Shown piece after piece: positions 54,575-63,940 of a DNA stretch of 64,000 nt (positions are counted from its first letter, which is position 1; each line of letters starts with the position of its first letter). The stretch covers positions 62,001 through 126,000 of the forward strand of contig JBBFKY010000005.1 of assembly GCA_037481875.1 (NCBI GenBank). The letters are read 5' to 3'. Origin of the DNA: Desulfosoma sp. GTDB taxonomy: Bacteria > Desulfobacterota > Syntrophobacteria > Syntrophobacterales > DSM-9756. The notes below the pieces were generated by a model, which did no database searches, was not told where the DNA came from, and saw only the letters and a list, made by a program, of their open reading frames with translations. A program made the translations under genes and the position numbers.

Positions 54575-57289
54575 TCAGGGGTGAGCTTCAGCCCAGTTTT
54601 TTCCCCAACCCATGTCCACCACCAGAGGGACACGCAGCGAAAGCACCCCTTCCATGCGATCCTTGACCATCTTCTGAATCCAGTCCAATTCCTCCTCAGC
54701 CACTTCAAAAACCAGTTCATCGTGTACCTGTAGCAGCATGGCACTTCGGCAACGACGAGCTTGCATCTCTCCATGGATGTCGATCATGGCCTTTTTGATC
54801 ACATCCGCCGCAGATCCCTGAATGGTGGTATTGACGGCCAATCTTTCCCCTTGCTGGCGTACCGTCCGATTGCGGCTCTTAAGTTCTGGAATGAAACGAC
54901 GCCGCCCAAGAAGGGTTTCCGCGTACCCTCTCTTGTCCGCTTCCGCGATCACCTGTTCAATCCAGCGCTTGACCCCTTGGTACCTTTCGAAATAACGATC
55001 GATAGCGGCTTTGGCACTGGTTTGACTGATCTTGAGCTGTTTGGCCAAACCATAAGGGCCCATGCCGTATATAATGCCGAAATTGATGGTCTTGGCGTGG
55101 CGACGCATCTCCGGGGTCACCTCCTGCGGAGTCACCCCGAACATTTCCGCAGCCGTCCTGCGATGAATGTCGTCTCCAGCTTCAAAGGCGGCCAAAAGCC
55201 GTTCATCCCCGCTGTAATGGGCAAAGATGCGGAGTTCAATCTGAGAATAATCCGCCGCCAAAAGCACATGGCCTGGATCGGCCACAAAGGCTTCACGAAT
55301 ACGGCGCCCTTCTTCAGTGCGCACCGGAATGTTTTGCAGATTGGGCTCCGAACTGCTCAGACGTCCCGTGGCCGTGACTGTTTGGTTGTAGCTTGTGTGA
55401 ATGCGTCCTGTTCGGGGATGCACCATGGAAGGTAAAGCATCCACGTAAGTGTTTTTCAACTTGGCCAGGCTACGGTAAGCTACGATGTGTTCGGCGATGG
55501 GATGATGCGCCGCCAACTCTTCTAGAACACTCATGTCCGTGGAAGGTCCCGTTTTGGTTTTCTTGATCACAGGAAGTTGCAGCTTGCCAAAGAGAATATC
55601 CCGAAGCTGCACGGGCGATTGAATGTTGAAAGGGCCTCCAGCAATCTCGTAAATGGCTTGCTCTTCCTTAAGCATGCCCTCTTCAAAGCTTCTGGACAAG
55701 ACCTTGAGCTTCTCCGTATCCACCCGCACTCCGCGCAGCTCCATGCGCGCCAAGACTTCGATGAGCGGCCGTTCCAAGGAGTCCATAAGGTTCAAAAGGC
55801 CGGCATCGTCCAGTTTCTTTCGCAAAATGGGAACAAGCCTCAAGGTGGTTTCGGCATCACTGCATGCATAAGCGGCCGCTTTTTCAATGGGGACTCGACT
55901 AAAAGGGATTTCCTTGGCACCGAATCCGGCCACGTCTGCATACGCCGCTTTGGGTTCTCCGAGATGTTCCGCCACAATGCGTTCCAGCCGATGAGACGGG
56001 TTACCCGGATCCAGAAGGTAACTGGCCACCATGGTATCGAAATCAATGCCGCGAAGTTCAATCCCATGCCGTTTCAGAACCACCCATTCGTACTTGATAT
56101 TTTGCCCCACTTTTTTTGGTGTTTCCGCTTCCAGGATGGGCCGAAGCCTGTCTAGAACGACGGAAAGAGGAAGCTGAGGGCCCTGATTCTCCATTTCATG
56201 GCCAATGGGAACATAGGCCGCTTCCTGGTCGCGCCAGCTCAAGGCTACCCCCACAATGTCGGCCTGCATGGCATCCTGGGACGTGGTTTCCAAGTCAATG
56301 GAAAGGACGTTTTCCCGCTGAATTTCTTTCAGGGTTTCTTCAAAGGCTGCTTCATCCCTAAGGATTCGATCCTGCCGCAATCCGCTTGCTTCCGTAGGCA
56401 AAGCCGGGGTCTGTACCGAAAGATCCTTGGTAAGATCAGTTAAAAAGCGACGTAAACCCAGCTTTTCGTACAATTCCTGAAGAGCATGGACGTTGGCAGG
56501 GCGCCTTCGGTACCGTGCCACAGGTGTCTCCAGGGGAGCGTCGTCCCGCAAGCGAACCAACTCCCTGGAAAGCAAAGCCGCTTCTTTGGCCTCTTCCACT
56601 TTTTTTCGCAGACTTGCCTTTGGAATTTCATCAACCCTTCGCAACACTTCGTCCAGGCTTCCAAAAAGGCGAATCAGGTCTTCAGCTGTTTTTTTTCCCA
56701 CGCCGGGGACACCGGGAATGTTGTCCGTACTGTCCCCCATGAGCGCCAAGAGATCCTGGACTTGGTTCGGAAGCACACCGAGTTTCTGCCGCACGGCTTC
56801 TGCCGTATACAGTTCGTCTTTTTGAGGATCCCATTGAAGGACCAGAGGTTCATTCACCAACTGATGAAGGTCCTTGTCTCCGGAGACAATCACCACAGGG
56901 CAGCCTTCCCGTAGGGCGTGACGGACCAAGGTGGCCATGACATCGTCGGCTTCGTACCCTGGAATCTCCAGGGACGGTATCCCCAAAAGCTCCACCATCT
57001 TCTTGATGATAGGCACTTGAACCACCAAATCTTCCGGCATGCGATCCCGCGTGGCCTTGTATTCCGGATATATGTCATGGCGAAAAGTGGGACCCGGTGG
57101 GTCATAAACCACGCATATGAGCTCGGGCTGTTTTTCCTTGAGGACTTTGTGAAGCATTTGATGGAAACCAAAAACCGCTTGCGTCGGTGTGCCGTCGGGA
57201 GCCGTCAGGCGTCGGCCCATGCCGTAAAAGGCTCGATACATGTACGAACTGGCATCGATAAGGAAAAGGGGCGACTTTTTTTCCGTCAT
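54575..57289 (-). CDS. polA: DNA polymerase I
   Basis: 904 residues: 5'-3' nuclease (1-290), 3'-5' exonuclease (about 320-500) and polymerase (about 520-904) domains. Polymerase motifs: A ADYSQIELRIFAH, B RRHAKTINFGIIYGMG, C QVHDELVFEV. The exonuclease keeps DLE (motif I) and YACSDAE (motif III), but motif II reads GQNIKYEWV, with Glu in place of the usual Asp. It acts in Okazaki-fragment processing and repair. Thirteen bases follow ttcA; kamA starts 108 bases after the stop. Confidence 0.96.
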   Translation of the reverse strand: MTEKKSPLFLIDASSYMYRAFYGMGRRLTAPDGTPTQAVFGFHQMLHKVLKEKQPELICVVYDPPGPTFRHDIYPEYKATRDRMPEDLVVQVPIIKKMVELLGIPSLEIPGYEADDVMATLVRHALREGCPVVIVSGDKDLHQLVNEPLVLQWDPQKDELYTAEAVRQKLGVLPNQVQDLLALMGDSTDNIPGVPGVGKKTAEDLIRLFGSLDEVLRRVDEIPKASLRKKVEEAKEAALLSRELVRLRDDAPLETPVARYRRRPANVHALQELYEKLGLRRFLTDLTKDLSVQTPALPTEASGLRQDRILRDEAAFEETLKEIQRENVLSIDLETTSQDAMQADIVGVALSWRDQEAAYVPIGHEMENQGPQLPLSVVLDRLRPILEAETPKKVGQNIKYEWVVLKRHGIELRGIDFDTMVASYLLDPGNPSHRLERIVAEHLGEPKAAYADVAGFGAKEIPFSRVPIEKAAAYACSDAETTLRLVPILRKKLDDAGLLNLMDSLERPLIEVLARMELRGVRVDTEKLKVLSRSFEEGMLKEEQAIYEIAGGPFNIQSPVQLRDILFGKLQLPVIKKTKTGPSTDMSVLEELAAHHPIAEHIVAYRSLAKLKNTYVDALPSMVHPRTGRIHTSYNQTVTATGRLSSSEPNLQNIPVRTEEGRRIREAFVADPGHVLLAADYSQIELRIFAHYSGDERLLAAFEAGDDIHRRTAAEMFGVTPQEVTPEMRRHAKTINFGIIYGMGPYGLAKQLKISQTSAKAAIDRYFERYQGVKRWIEQVIAEADKRGYAETLLGRRRFIPELKSRNRTVRQQGERLAVNTTIQGSAADVIKKAMIDIHGEMQARRCRSAMLLQVHDELVFEVAEEELDWIQKMVKDRMEGVLSLRVPLVVDMGWGKNWAEAHP

Positions 57290-57302
57290 CTTAGGCGGCT
57301 CC

Positions 57303-58064
57303 TCATTCCATGCCGCGGCTGGAATCCGGTCGTTGTTTCAGAGGCGGCGGCAGATATTCCAGGTTGACATGGCTCATGGCATGAAAAATGTTCCCTCGAA
57401 TCTTTCGATTGGACCGATACAGGCCGAAAAGGAACTCTCGAATCTGGGTGCGGGCGTTTCGTCCCACCGAAGGGCATGGATTCTCCACGGTGGGCAATCC
57501 CAGACGTCGCACCATGCGGTCCACCTTTTGGCTGTCCACCAGGGCCAAAGGCCGTATGACCGTCAAAGAACCCCCGAAAAAGCTTTGGCGCGGCACAATA
57601 CTGGCCGTCTGGGCTCCGTAAAGAATGTTGATGAAAAACGTCTCGATAAAATCGTCTTGATTGTGCGCCAAAGCCACTTTGGAACATCCCAGAGCTTTCG
57701 CTTCACGAAATATAGCCGCACGTCGTCTTCGGGCACAGAGGAAACAAGGGTTTTCTCGATTCTCGGAGCTGTGCGCCTGCAAACCGTAATCGGTACGAAG
57801 AATCCGGTATTCGAATCCTTCCGAACGAAAAAAGTCTTCCAATGGTTCGGCCGTGCCGGGCTTAAACCCCAAATCCACGTGAACGGCCACGAGATCATAA
57901 TGGATGGGCACGCGTCGAAGCCTTTCTCGAAGCAGCCACAAGAGCAGCACGCTGTCCTTGCCTCCCGAGACGGCGACCGCGATTCGATCTTTGGGGTCGA
58001 TCAGACCGTAGTGGTGGACGGCTTTGCCCACCAACTTTCGCACTTCCTGATCAATGTAAGCCAC
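57303..58064 (-). CDS. ttcA: tRNA 2-thiocytidine biosynthesis protein TtcA
   Basis: PP-loop ATPase that thiolates C32 of some tRNAs through a [4Fe-4S] cluster. 253 residues. PP-loop SGGKDS at 33-38; cluster cysteines C107 and C110 (PCFLCARRRR) and C197 (ENPCPSVGRN). Overall layout fits group I TtcA, with no extra C-terminal zinc domain. It starts two bases after the CoxE-like gene and precedes polA. Confidence 0.88.
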   Translation of the reverse strand: MAYIDQEVRKLVGKAVHHYGLIDPKDRIAVAVSGGKDSVLLLWLLRERLRRVPIHYDLVAVHVDLGFKPGTAEPLEDFFRSEGFEYRILRTDYGLQAHSSENRENPCFLCARRRRAAIFREAKALGCSKVALAHNQDDFIETFFINILYGAQTASIVPRQSFFGGSLTVIRPLALVDSQKVDRMVRRLGLPTVENPCPSVGRNARTQIREFLFGLYRSNRKIRGNIFHAMSHVNLEYLPPPLKQRPDSSRGME

Positions 58065-58066
58065 AC

Positions 58067-59266
58067 CTATGCCGCCTGATCCGCCGCTTGGCCCTGAATG
58101 TTAAGATAAGACGTCGCGCTCTTGATCCCTCCCAGGGTCAGATCTTCCATCTGAAAGATCTGGCCGATACGAGCGATCGTGGAACTGTTCCAGACCCAAT
58201 GGTCTCGAGGAATGGGATTCAACCAGACACTTACAGGAAAAGCTTCTCTAAGTTCCCTTAGCCACACATAACCCGGTTTACGAATAGCGGTCGTCGGATC
58301 AATAGACCCGTAGGAAGCCATCAGTTCCGCCGGCGCCATGTTGGCGTCGCCGATGATGATCAGGCGCGTTTTCTTACCCGCCGAAAGAAGCTTGTCCCAT
58401 GTTACGGGTTGACGTCGCTGGGGATCCGCGTACACGGTACCGTAGATACAGTTATGAAAGTAAAAGAAGCGCACATCTCGAAAACAATCGCGAATTTGAC
58501 TAAACACGGTCTTGACCAGATCCATGTAAGGGAGCATGGAATAACCGCCGTTGTCTACAAGGACAATAAGTTCCACGCGGTTCCTCAGTTCCCTTTGAAA
58601 CACCAATTCGATCTCACCACCATTTTTGGCCGTCCGCTCAATGGTGCTGTCCACATCCAGCTCCGTCTCAGGACCTACAGGACGAAGACTTTTCAAGGTG
58701 GAAAGCACTTGCCTCAGGTTCTCACTTCGAAGCGGCGTCTCATCACTGTAATGAATATAACGACGGGCTCCAATGACCTTTTGCGCCGTCCCATGCACAC
58801 TTTCTCCATAGACACGCAACCCTCCTCCGTGACGGCCGCTATGCCCGAAAGGGGATCGCCCTCCCGTGCCCACCCAGGTGTTTCCACCATGGTGTTGGCC
58901 GTCTTGAGCCATCACAGTGCGCCAGAACCGCTCCAAAAGCTCTTCGTTGTCAAACTGGCGCAGGGCTTCCGGAGGAAGCCGGCCACTTTCCACTTCGCGC
59001 CGCAACCATTCCTCAAACGGCTTTCCCTTCAGAAGGTTTTCCCAATCCTCTGGCAAAACCGAGGGATCTCCCAAGAAGGTTTGACGAAAAACCTGTTCAA
59101 AAGCATCGTAGTGTTCCACTTTCTTCACAAACACCAGGCGTGCGAAAAGAAAGAGGCGATCCAGGTCTCGAGCGATTCCGGCACGCAAGCCACGGTAGAA
59201 TTCCAGAATGTAATGGACACTGACTGGGATTCCCGCGCGCCTAAGCCCATAAATGAAATCCACCAT
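58067..59266 (-). CDS. CoxE-like VWA-domain protein
   Basis: 399 residues. An N-terminal helical CoxE-type region (GLRRAGIPVSVHYILEFYRGL) and a Gly/His-rich linker (about 122-160) precede a von Willebrand A domain (about 225-390). The metal site is non-standard: IVLVDNGGYSM instead of DxSxS. Such proteins pair with MoxR ATPases to insert metals or mature enzymes; a MoxR gene lies 73 bases upstream. The client is not evident, as no carbon-monoxide dehydrogenase genes are in the window. Confidence 0.85.
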   Translation of the reverse strand: MVDFIYGLRRAGIPVSVHYILEFYRGLRAGIARDLDRLFLFARLVFVKKVEHYDAFEQVFRQTFLGDPSVLPEDWENLLKGKPFEEWLRREVESGRLPPEALRQFDNEELLERFWRTVMAQDGQHHGGNTWVGTGGRSPFGHSGRHGGGLRVYGESVHGTAQKVIGARRYIHYSDETPLRSENLRQVLSTLKSLRPVGPETELDVDSTIERTAKNGGEIELVFQRELRNRVELIVLVDNGGYSMLPYMDLVKTVFSQIRDCFRDVRFFYFHNCIYGTVYADPQRRQPVTWDKLLSAGKKTRLIIIGDANMAPAELMASYGSIDPTTAIRKPGYVWLRELREAFPVSVWLNPIPRDHWVWNSSTIARIGQIFQMEDLTLGGIKSATSYLNIQGQAADQAA

Positions 59267-59339
59267 GCCTTTTCCTTTCCGGCTTTACGGCGCCCATGAG
59301 TCTTGTTGTCCGAAAGCATGGGATCTTCCCAGGGACCTT

Positions 59340-60194
59340 TTAAAAACGAAGGGTTTTACGAAGACCTTTGAATTTCAAAATGTCCTGGGTTCTCTTGAGC
59401 AGCGTGCCGATATGAGCCACGTCTTTCCCGGCCCCGGGACCTCGAACGCCGCTCGCTCTCATGGCTCCGATCCAGTCCAAGAGTTCGGCCGTAGCGGGAG
59501 GTTTCTCAAATCCCTCTTCGCGAAGACGATAAAAGGTTTCCAACGATGCATGTAAAAAGGCATCGGGAATGTCCGGGTAATGCAGTCGCACGATTTTGAC
59601 CATTTCCTCGGGTCCTGGAAAAGGAATGTAATGGCAAAAACAACGGCGCAGAAAAGGATCCGAAAGTTCGCGCTTGGCATTGCTTGTAATGATGATGATC
59701 GGACGCTGCCTGGCTCGAATCTTATGGTTGATTTCGCGAATGATAAAGGCGCCGTCTTCCAACACATCCAAGAGATTGTCCTGAGTGTCGGAATCCGTCT
59801 TGTCGATTTCATCCAGAAGGAGCACACGACGGTCTTCGCAGGTAAAAGCTCTGCCGATGGGACCGAAACGAATATAGTCCCAGATATTGTTCACGTCGCG
59901 GCCTGTGTTCCCTGTGCCGAAACGGGAATCGTTCAGGCGCAGCACCGTGTCATAAACGTAACACAGCTCTTCCCCCTTGAAGGTGGACTTGCACCGGGCT
60001 TCCTCCATGTGCAGCTGAAGGGCTCGAGCGATTTCAAAGGCGAGCTGGGTCTTTCCTGTACCCGCTTCTCCGCTCAGCAACAACGGCTTTTCCATGGCTA
60101 TGGCAATATTGACAATCTCTCGAAGTTCCGGGTTCAGATAGTAGCGCTCGGTGCCTTCGAAGCGAAGGGAAATGGACTGAGAAGCCTTTTGCAC
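59340..60194 (-). CDS. MoxR-family AAA+ ATPase
   Basis: 284 residues. Walker A GEAGTGKT at 42-49, Walker B VLLLDEID at 124-131, sensor-1 ITSNAKREL, and an arginine-finger region (DPFLRRCFCHY). MoxR-type chaperones work with VWA proteins in enzyme maturation; the CoxE-like gene is next. Good ribosome site (AGGAGG) before the ATG. Confidence 0.92.
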   Translation of the reverse strand: MQKASQSISLRFEGTERYYLNPELREIVNIAIAMEKPLLLSGEAGTGKTQLAFEIARALQLHMEEARCKSTFKGEELCYVYDTVLRLNDSRFGTGNTGRDVNNIWDYIRFGPIGRAFTCEDRRVLLLDEIDKTDSDTQDNLLDVLEDGAFIIREINHKIRARQRPIIIITSNAKRELSDPFLRRCFCHYIPFPGPEEMVKIVRLHYPDIPDAFLHASLETFYRLREEGFEKPPATAELLDWIGAMRASGVRGPGAGKDVAHIGTLLKRTQDILKFKGLRKTLRF

Positions 60195-60619
60195 GATGAA
60201 CCTCCTTGTGTCAGGGACCGCCTTTTAGAATCCCCGTCTTGTAACCCTCGCCGACGTGGGCATCATAGAGTATTTTGGAAGACTCTTGAAGCCTCCATAC
60301 GTGGAAAAGAAGAACCAAAGCATAGCCTTTGCAAACAGGTCTTCCGGAAAATGATCGGGTGGGCTTTGCCGTTACCCATGCCAGGAAAAGGAAACGGGAT
60401 TGTTTGGCCGGATTTGGCATTCCAACGGCAAAGCATACGCCTGGCTTCGTGCTCTTCAAAACAAGAACTTGGTCCCCCGAAAGCCTTTCGAAGCCGACCT
60501 TGGTGTGCTATAGGCTTTCCATGGGCTAAGGTGACAACAAGACGGGGCCAGAAGAATGGGGCGGCACAAGTGTCCACTAAACCCGGGCCGTTAAGAGCCT
60601 AACGGAGGCAAACCCTGCG
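60195..60619. other. Divergent intergenic region, moxR / MFS
   Basis: 425 bases. On the minus strand TTCAAG (60290-60285), a 17-base spacer and TATGAT (60267-60262) form a plausible promoter for the moxR operon, about 65 bases upstream. Nothing clear for the MFS gene. No RNA gene recognised. Confidence 0.35.
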
Positions 60620-61837
60620 GTGAGACGGGCTTTTGCACGATCTTTTAATGTATGGGCCGGAAGACCGGAACCGTCCTTTCGCATGAGCCTTTTTCTTGCC
60701 TGTGCTCTCACCTTTGGATTCTACACCGCTTCCTACATGCGTATTCCTGTAGTGCCCCTGTATGCCAAGAGTCTTGGAGCCGACACGGCCACCGTGGGCT
60801 GGATCAATTCCGTGTTTTTCCTCACCGCCGGATGCCTTTCCCTGCCTGTGGGACTTTTGGCGGATCGATGGGGAAGAAAACGGTTGGCCCTAGGGGGCAT
60901 CTTCATCGTCAGTCTGACCTGTTTTGCCTTGGCTTGGGCAAGATCTTCGCCTCAGCTCATGGCCATCTATTTCTTGTTCGGGATCGGTCTTTCGGCCTAC
61001 GGCCCTACCATGATGAGCTATGTTGCAGACGTTTCGCCGGTGACCCACCTGGGTCGCTCCTACGGGTGGTACACCACGTCGCTTTACGTGGGGATGAGCG
61101 TTGGGCCGGCCATTGGAGCTTGGATTGCGCAGCGGTTCAGTTTTCAGGATGTGTTCGTGGTTTCGGGTGTGCTGACCGTTGGATTGTTGATTGTGCTGGG
61201 TGTTTTCTTACCAACACCGCAAACGGGCGGCAAAACCGGAACCAACCCGCCTCTTGGGCAACTGGCCGTGACGGTTCTTCAGTCACGCCCTCTCTGGGGC
61301 TGCTGGCTGATCACTTTAGGGCTCTGCTTCGGCTTGGGAATGTTTGTCACCTTCATTCCTTTGCATGCTCGACAAAGTGCTATCCCCGTGGCTTCCATCG
61401 GGTTGATCTTTATGATCCAGGGTGTTTCCAACGCTGTGTTTCGCATTCCTTTTGGCCATTGGAGTGACCGGACGGGGGATCGCAGACGCTTGGTGGCCCT
61501 GGGATCCCTGGCAACAGCAGGGGCCATGGTCGGCTTTGGGGCCGCTCATCTTTTGTGGCAGTTTCTGATGTGGGCCGCCTTTCTAGGGGCGGGCTTAGCC
61601 CTGGCTTTCACTTCCATTGGAACGCTCATCGCGGCTGTGGCCGATCCCCGCTCTCGAGGACTGGCCATGGGTGGATATAACACGGCGATTTATATGGGCA
61701 TTATGGCCGCCTCAGCCGCCATGGGAACGGTGATCACCCTCAAAGGCTACTTTTTTGCTTTTTCGAGCACAGCCGCGCTCACGGCACTTTGTCTTCTGCT
61801 CTTCGGCCTCCTCATGAAACCCTATCATCCATCATAG
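60620..61837 (+). CDS. Major facilitator superfamily transporter
   Basis: 405 residues, about 12 membrane helices. The loop after TM2 has the MFS motif GLLADRWGRKRLALGG (near residues 78-93), and a related GHWSDRTGDRRRLVALG occurs in the second half. GTG start, with GGAGG 11 bases upstream, a long gap; ATG 60683 is possible. Drug or metabolite exporter of unknown substrate. Confidence 0.87.
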   Translation: MRRAFARSFNVWAGRPEPSFRMSLFLACALTFGFYTASYMRIPVVPLYAKSLGADTATVGWINSVFFLTAGCLSLPVGLLADRWGRKRLALGGIFIVSLTCFALAWARSSPQLMAIYFLFGIGLSAYGPTMMSYVADVSPVTHLGRSYGWYTTSLYVGMSVGPAIGAWIAQRFSFQDVFVVSGVLTVGLLIVLGVFLPTPQTGGKTGTNPPLGQLAVTVLQSRPLWGCWLITLGLCFGLGMFVTFIPLHARQSAIPVASIGLIFMIQGVSNAVFRIPFGHWSDRTGDRRRLVALGSLATAGAMVGFGAAHLLWQFLMWAAFLGAGLALAFTSIGTLIAAVADPRSRGLAMGGYNTAIYMGIMAASAAMGTVITLKGYFFAFSSTAALTALCLLLFGLLMKPYHPS

Positions 61838-62274
61838 GGTCAGACCTTCCAAGCCACCTAACCCCACACCGCAAAGAATTCATACCCTCCGCTCCGCCTG
61901 AAATCCCTTCCTGTCAAGCCTCCATGACCAACAAAAAAAACCGTAACCAGACCCCATCATCCGACCTAATCTTTACATGGCCGGCCCCAAAACCTATTCA
62001 ACCTCTTTACCGAACTCATGACCCTTATCAACGCCATGAGGTCAGAAGGCTCCGTACGAACGGACATGTCCACCCAAATACTCCCGCCGCGAAATCATCC
62101 CGGGCGCACACACCGGTACCCCACAACGATGCCTCCTTGTGGCAACGATTTCTCAGGCACGGGACCAAACCTTCGTCACACAAAATCCCCTACGCAGGGA
62201 CGGAACGACGGGTCCACTTTGTTCACTTTCCTCGGCCACAAGCAAAGTTTTTCCCACACATCCTCAGCACAACA
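61838..62274. other. C-rich noncoding region before tRNA cluster
   Basis: 437 bases with a strong strand bias: the plus strand is rich in C and A and poor in G. A long plus-strand open frame (to 62277) has no recognisable protein features or ribosome site. No known RNA motif was found on either strand. Confidence 0.4.
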
Positions 62275-62309
62275 TAAAAAAAAGGCTTCGGGAAATCTTA
62301 CCCGAGCCC
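62275..62309 (-). terminator. Terminator after the tRNA pair
   Basis: On the minus strand a hairpin with arms GGCTCGGG and CCCGAAGCC (one mismatch) is followed by eight T, 15 bases beyond the end of tRNA-Lys. It ends the tRNA-Arg/tRNA-Lys transcript. Confidence 0.8.
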
Positions 62310-62323
62310 TTTATTGTCTCTGG

Positions 62324-62396
62324 TGGGCCGTCAGGGACTCGAACCCCGAACCTCCTGATTAAGAGTCAGCTGCTCTACCCATTGAGCTAACGGCCC
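62324..62396 (-). tRNA. tRNA-Lys (CTT)
   Basis: 73 bases plus encoded CCA (62321-62323). Acceptor GGGCCGT/ACGGCCC, anticodon loop ACTCTTAA with CTT, T-arm GGTTCGAGTCC variant. Lies 14 bases from tRNA-Arg in one transcript. Confidence 0.97.
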
Positions 62397-62410
62397 ACGT
62401 GCATTTCTGG

Positions 62411-62484
<74 letters not shown>

Positions 62485-62913
62485 ATGATCGTTGCCACGA
62501 ACGGGGCTTTTTACTAGCCCAGGGGCACGAGAGTGTCAAGCAACTTTTTGCAAAATTCGAGGAGTAGGGGCGTGAGGATTTCCTGGATTTTTGCTAAAAA
62601 ATACGCATAACGTCGAGTTGCTCAGATTGTGCCGTCATGCTGGGAGCATGTATGAAGACGCTTAATGGCTGTTGCGTTAAATCCCAATTCAAGATAGGGG
62701 CAAGGCGGCGTCTGCTCCTAAAAAAACTGATACGAAGCCATTCGCTGTGGACGGAGGCTTCATGCCGGCTCATTTTCCGGACGGGACCCCCGCGCTCCCA
62801 GAAAAAAATGGACATGGTGTTTTCAATGCATCTGGTGGCCGGCAAACTTCACCATTGACAAGGTCCGGCTTAGGCTCAATCTCTTTTTTAGCCTATGAGG
62901 AGGTTTCTTTCTC
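62485..62913. other. Intergenic region with decayed repeat units
   Basis: 429 bases between the tRNAs and the amidase gene. Fragments of the palindrome family occur (TAGGGGCAAGGCGGCG near 62695; CCCGCGCTCCCAGAAAAA near 62789). TTGACA at 62855 may be a -35 for the downstream gene, but no good -10 follows. Confidence 0.4.
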
Positions 62914-63708
62914 ATGGATGTGACACTCACCATAGCCTTAGCCCAGGTGCAAGGGAGCAGCGATCCGTTCCAGAATCTGGAAAAGGCGCACCATCTTGCA
63001 GCAAGGGCTGCGCAATCCGGCACGAAGCTTTTGGTGTTTCCCGAGATGTTTATGGGGCTTCCTAAAGGAGATCAGACGCCCGTATCTTTGGCGCGGCACG
63101 GATATGCGAATTTCTTGAAACATTTAAGCAGCATCGCGATAGACTCCGGCCTCAATATTCTTGCCGGGATTTGGGAACCATCGCCGGATTCCCATAGGGC
63201 TTACAACACCGCCGTCCTTGTCGATACTCAAGGAAAATTGCTGGCCACATACCGAAAGCTACACCTTTTCGACGCCCTGAACGTTCGGGAATCCGACACC
63301 ATGAAGCCTGGGGACGCTCCACCTTTTGTGGTTTCCGTCGAAGGATTTCGTGTGGGTGTGGCCATATGTTATGATCTTCGTTTTCCTGAAGTGTTTCGCT
63401 ACCTTGCCGATCAAGGTGCCCAGCTTATTGTAGTGCCTGCAGGCTGGTACCAAGGTTCGGTTAAGGAAGAGCTTTGGCTCACTTTACTTCAAGCCCGCGC
63501 CGTCGAAAACACGGTTTACATTGCCGGGTGCAACCTGATCGGCCACGCCTTTTGTGGCCGAAGCACCGTTTTCGACCCCTTTGGAATCCCCATTGCGACA
63601 GCCATTGAAGGAGAAGATTGCATCATCGCCGTTGTTTCCTCGGCGCGTCTCAGAGCCGTTCGAGAAAAGCTCCCATGTCTCGAAAACCGTAGAAGGGACC
63701 TTTTCTAA
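62914..63708 (+). CDS. Nitrilase-superfamily carbon-nitrogen hydrolase (omega-amidase-like)
   Basis: 264 residues. Catalytic triad E44 (VFPEMF), K115 (YRKLHLFD) and C152 (ICYDLRFPE). Closest in pattern to Nit2/YafV-type omega-amidases that hydrolyse alpha-ketoglutaramate and similar amides, repairing metabolic by-products. GAGG lies upstream. Substrate assignment is by family only. Confidence 0.9.
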   Translation: MDVTLTIALAQVQGSSDPFQNLEKAHHLAARAAQSGTKLLVFPEMFMGLPKGDQTPVSLARHGYANFLKHLSSIAIDSGLNILAGIWEPSPDSHRAYNTAVLVDTQGKLLATYRKLHLFDALNVRESDTMKPGDAPPFVVSVEGFRVGVAICYDLRFPEVFRYLADQGAQLIVVPAGWYQGSVKEELWLTLLQARAVENTVYIAGCNLIGHAFCGRSTVFDPFGIPIATAIEGEDCIIAVVSSARLRAVREKLPCLENRRRDLF

Positions 63709-63940
63709 GTCGCAGATTCCGGAATTTCCACATCATCGACCCACCGTTGGTGCTTTTGGTTGCGCCTCATGGGATGTCTTGTTTACACCCAGCCGGCAGA
63801 CGCCTTCAAAACGAATCCCCTTGAAACAACCTCTCGAACACGTCCCTAAATGGACGGGATTCAAAACGCTTCGCGCAGGTGTCGGTTATAAAGTGTCTCC
63901 TTCGGAACCATGGGATTTCCATTTTAGGGGGACGGCAAGC

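Noticed and set aside
61789-62277. 162-codon plus-strand frame after the MFS gene
   Set aside because: Pro/His/Arg/Lys-rich composition from C-rich DNA, overlaps the MFS gene end, no ribosome site.
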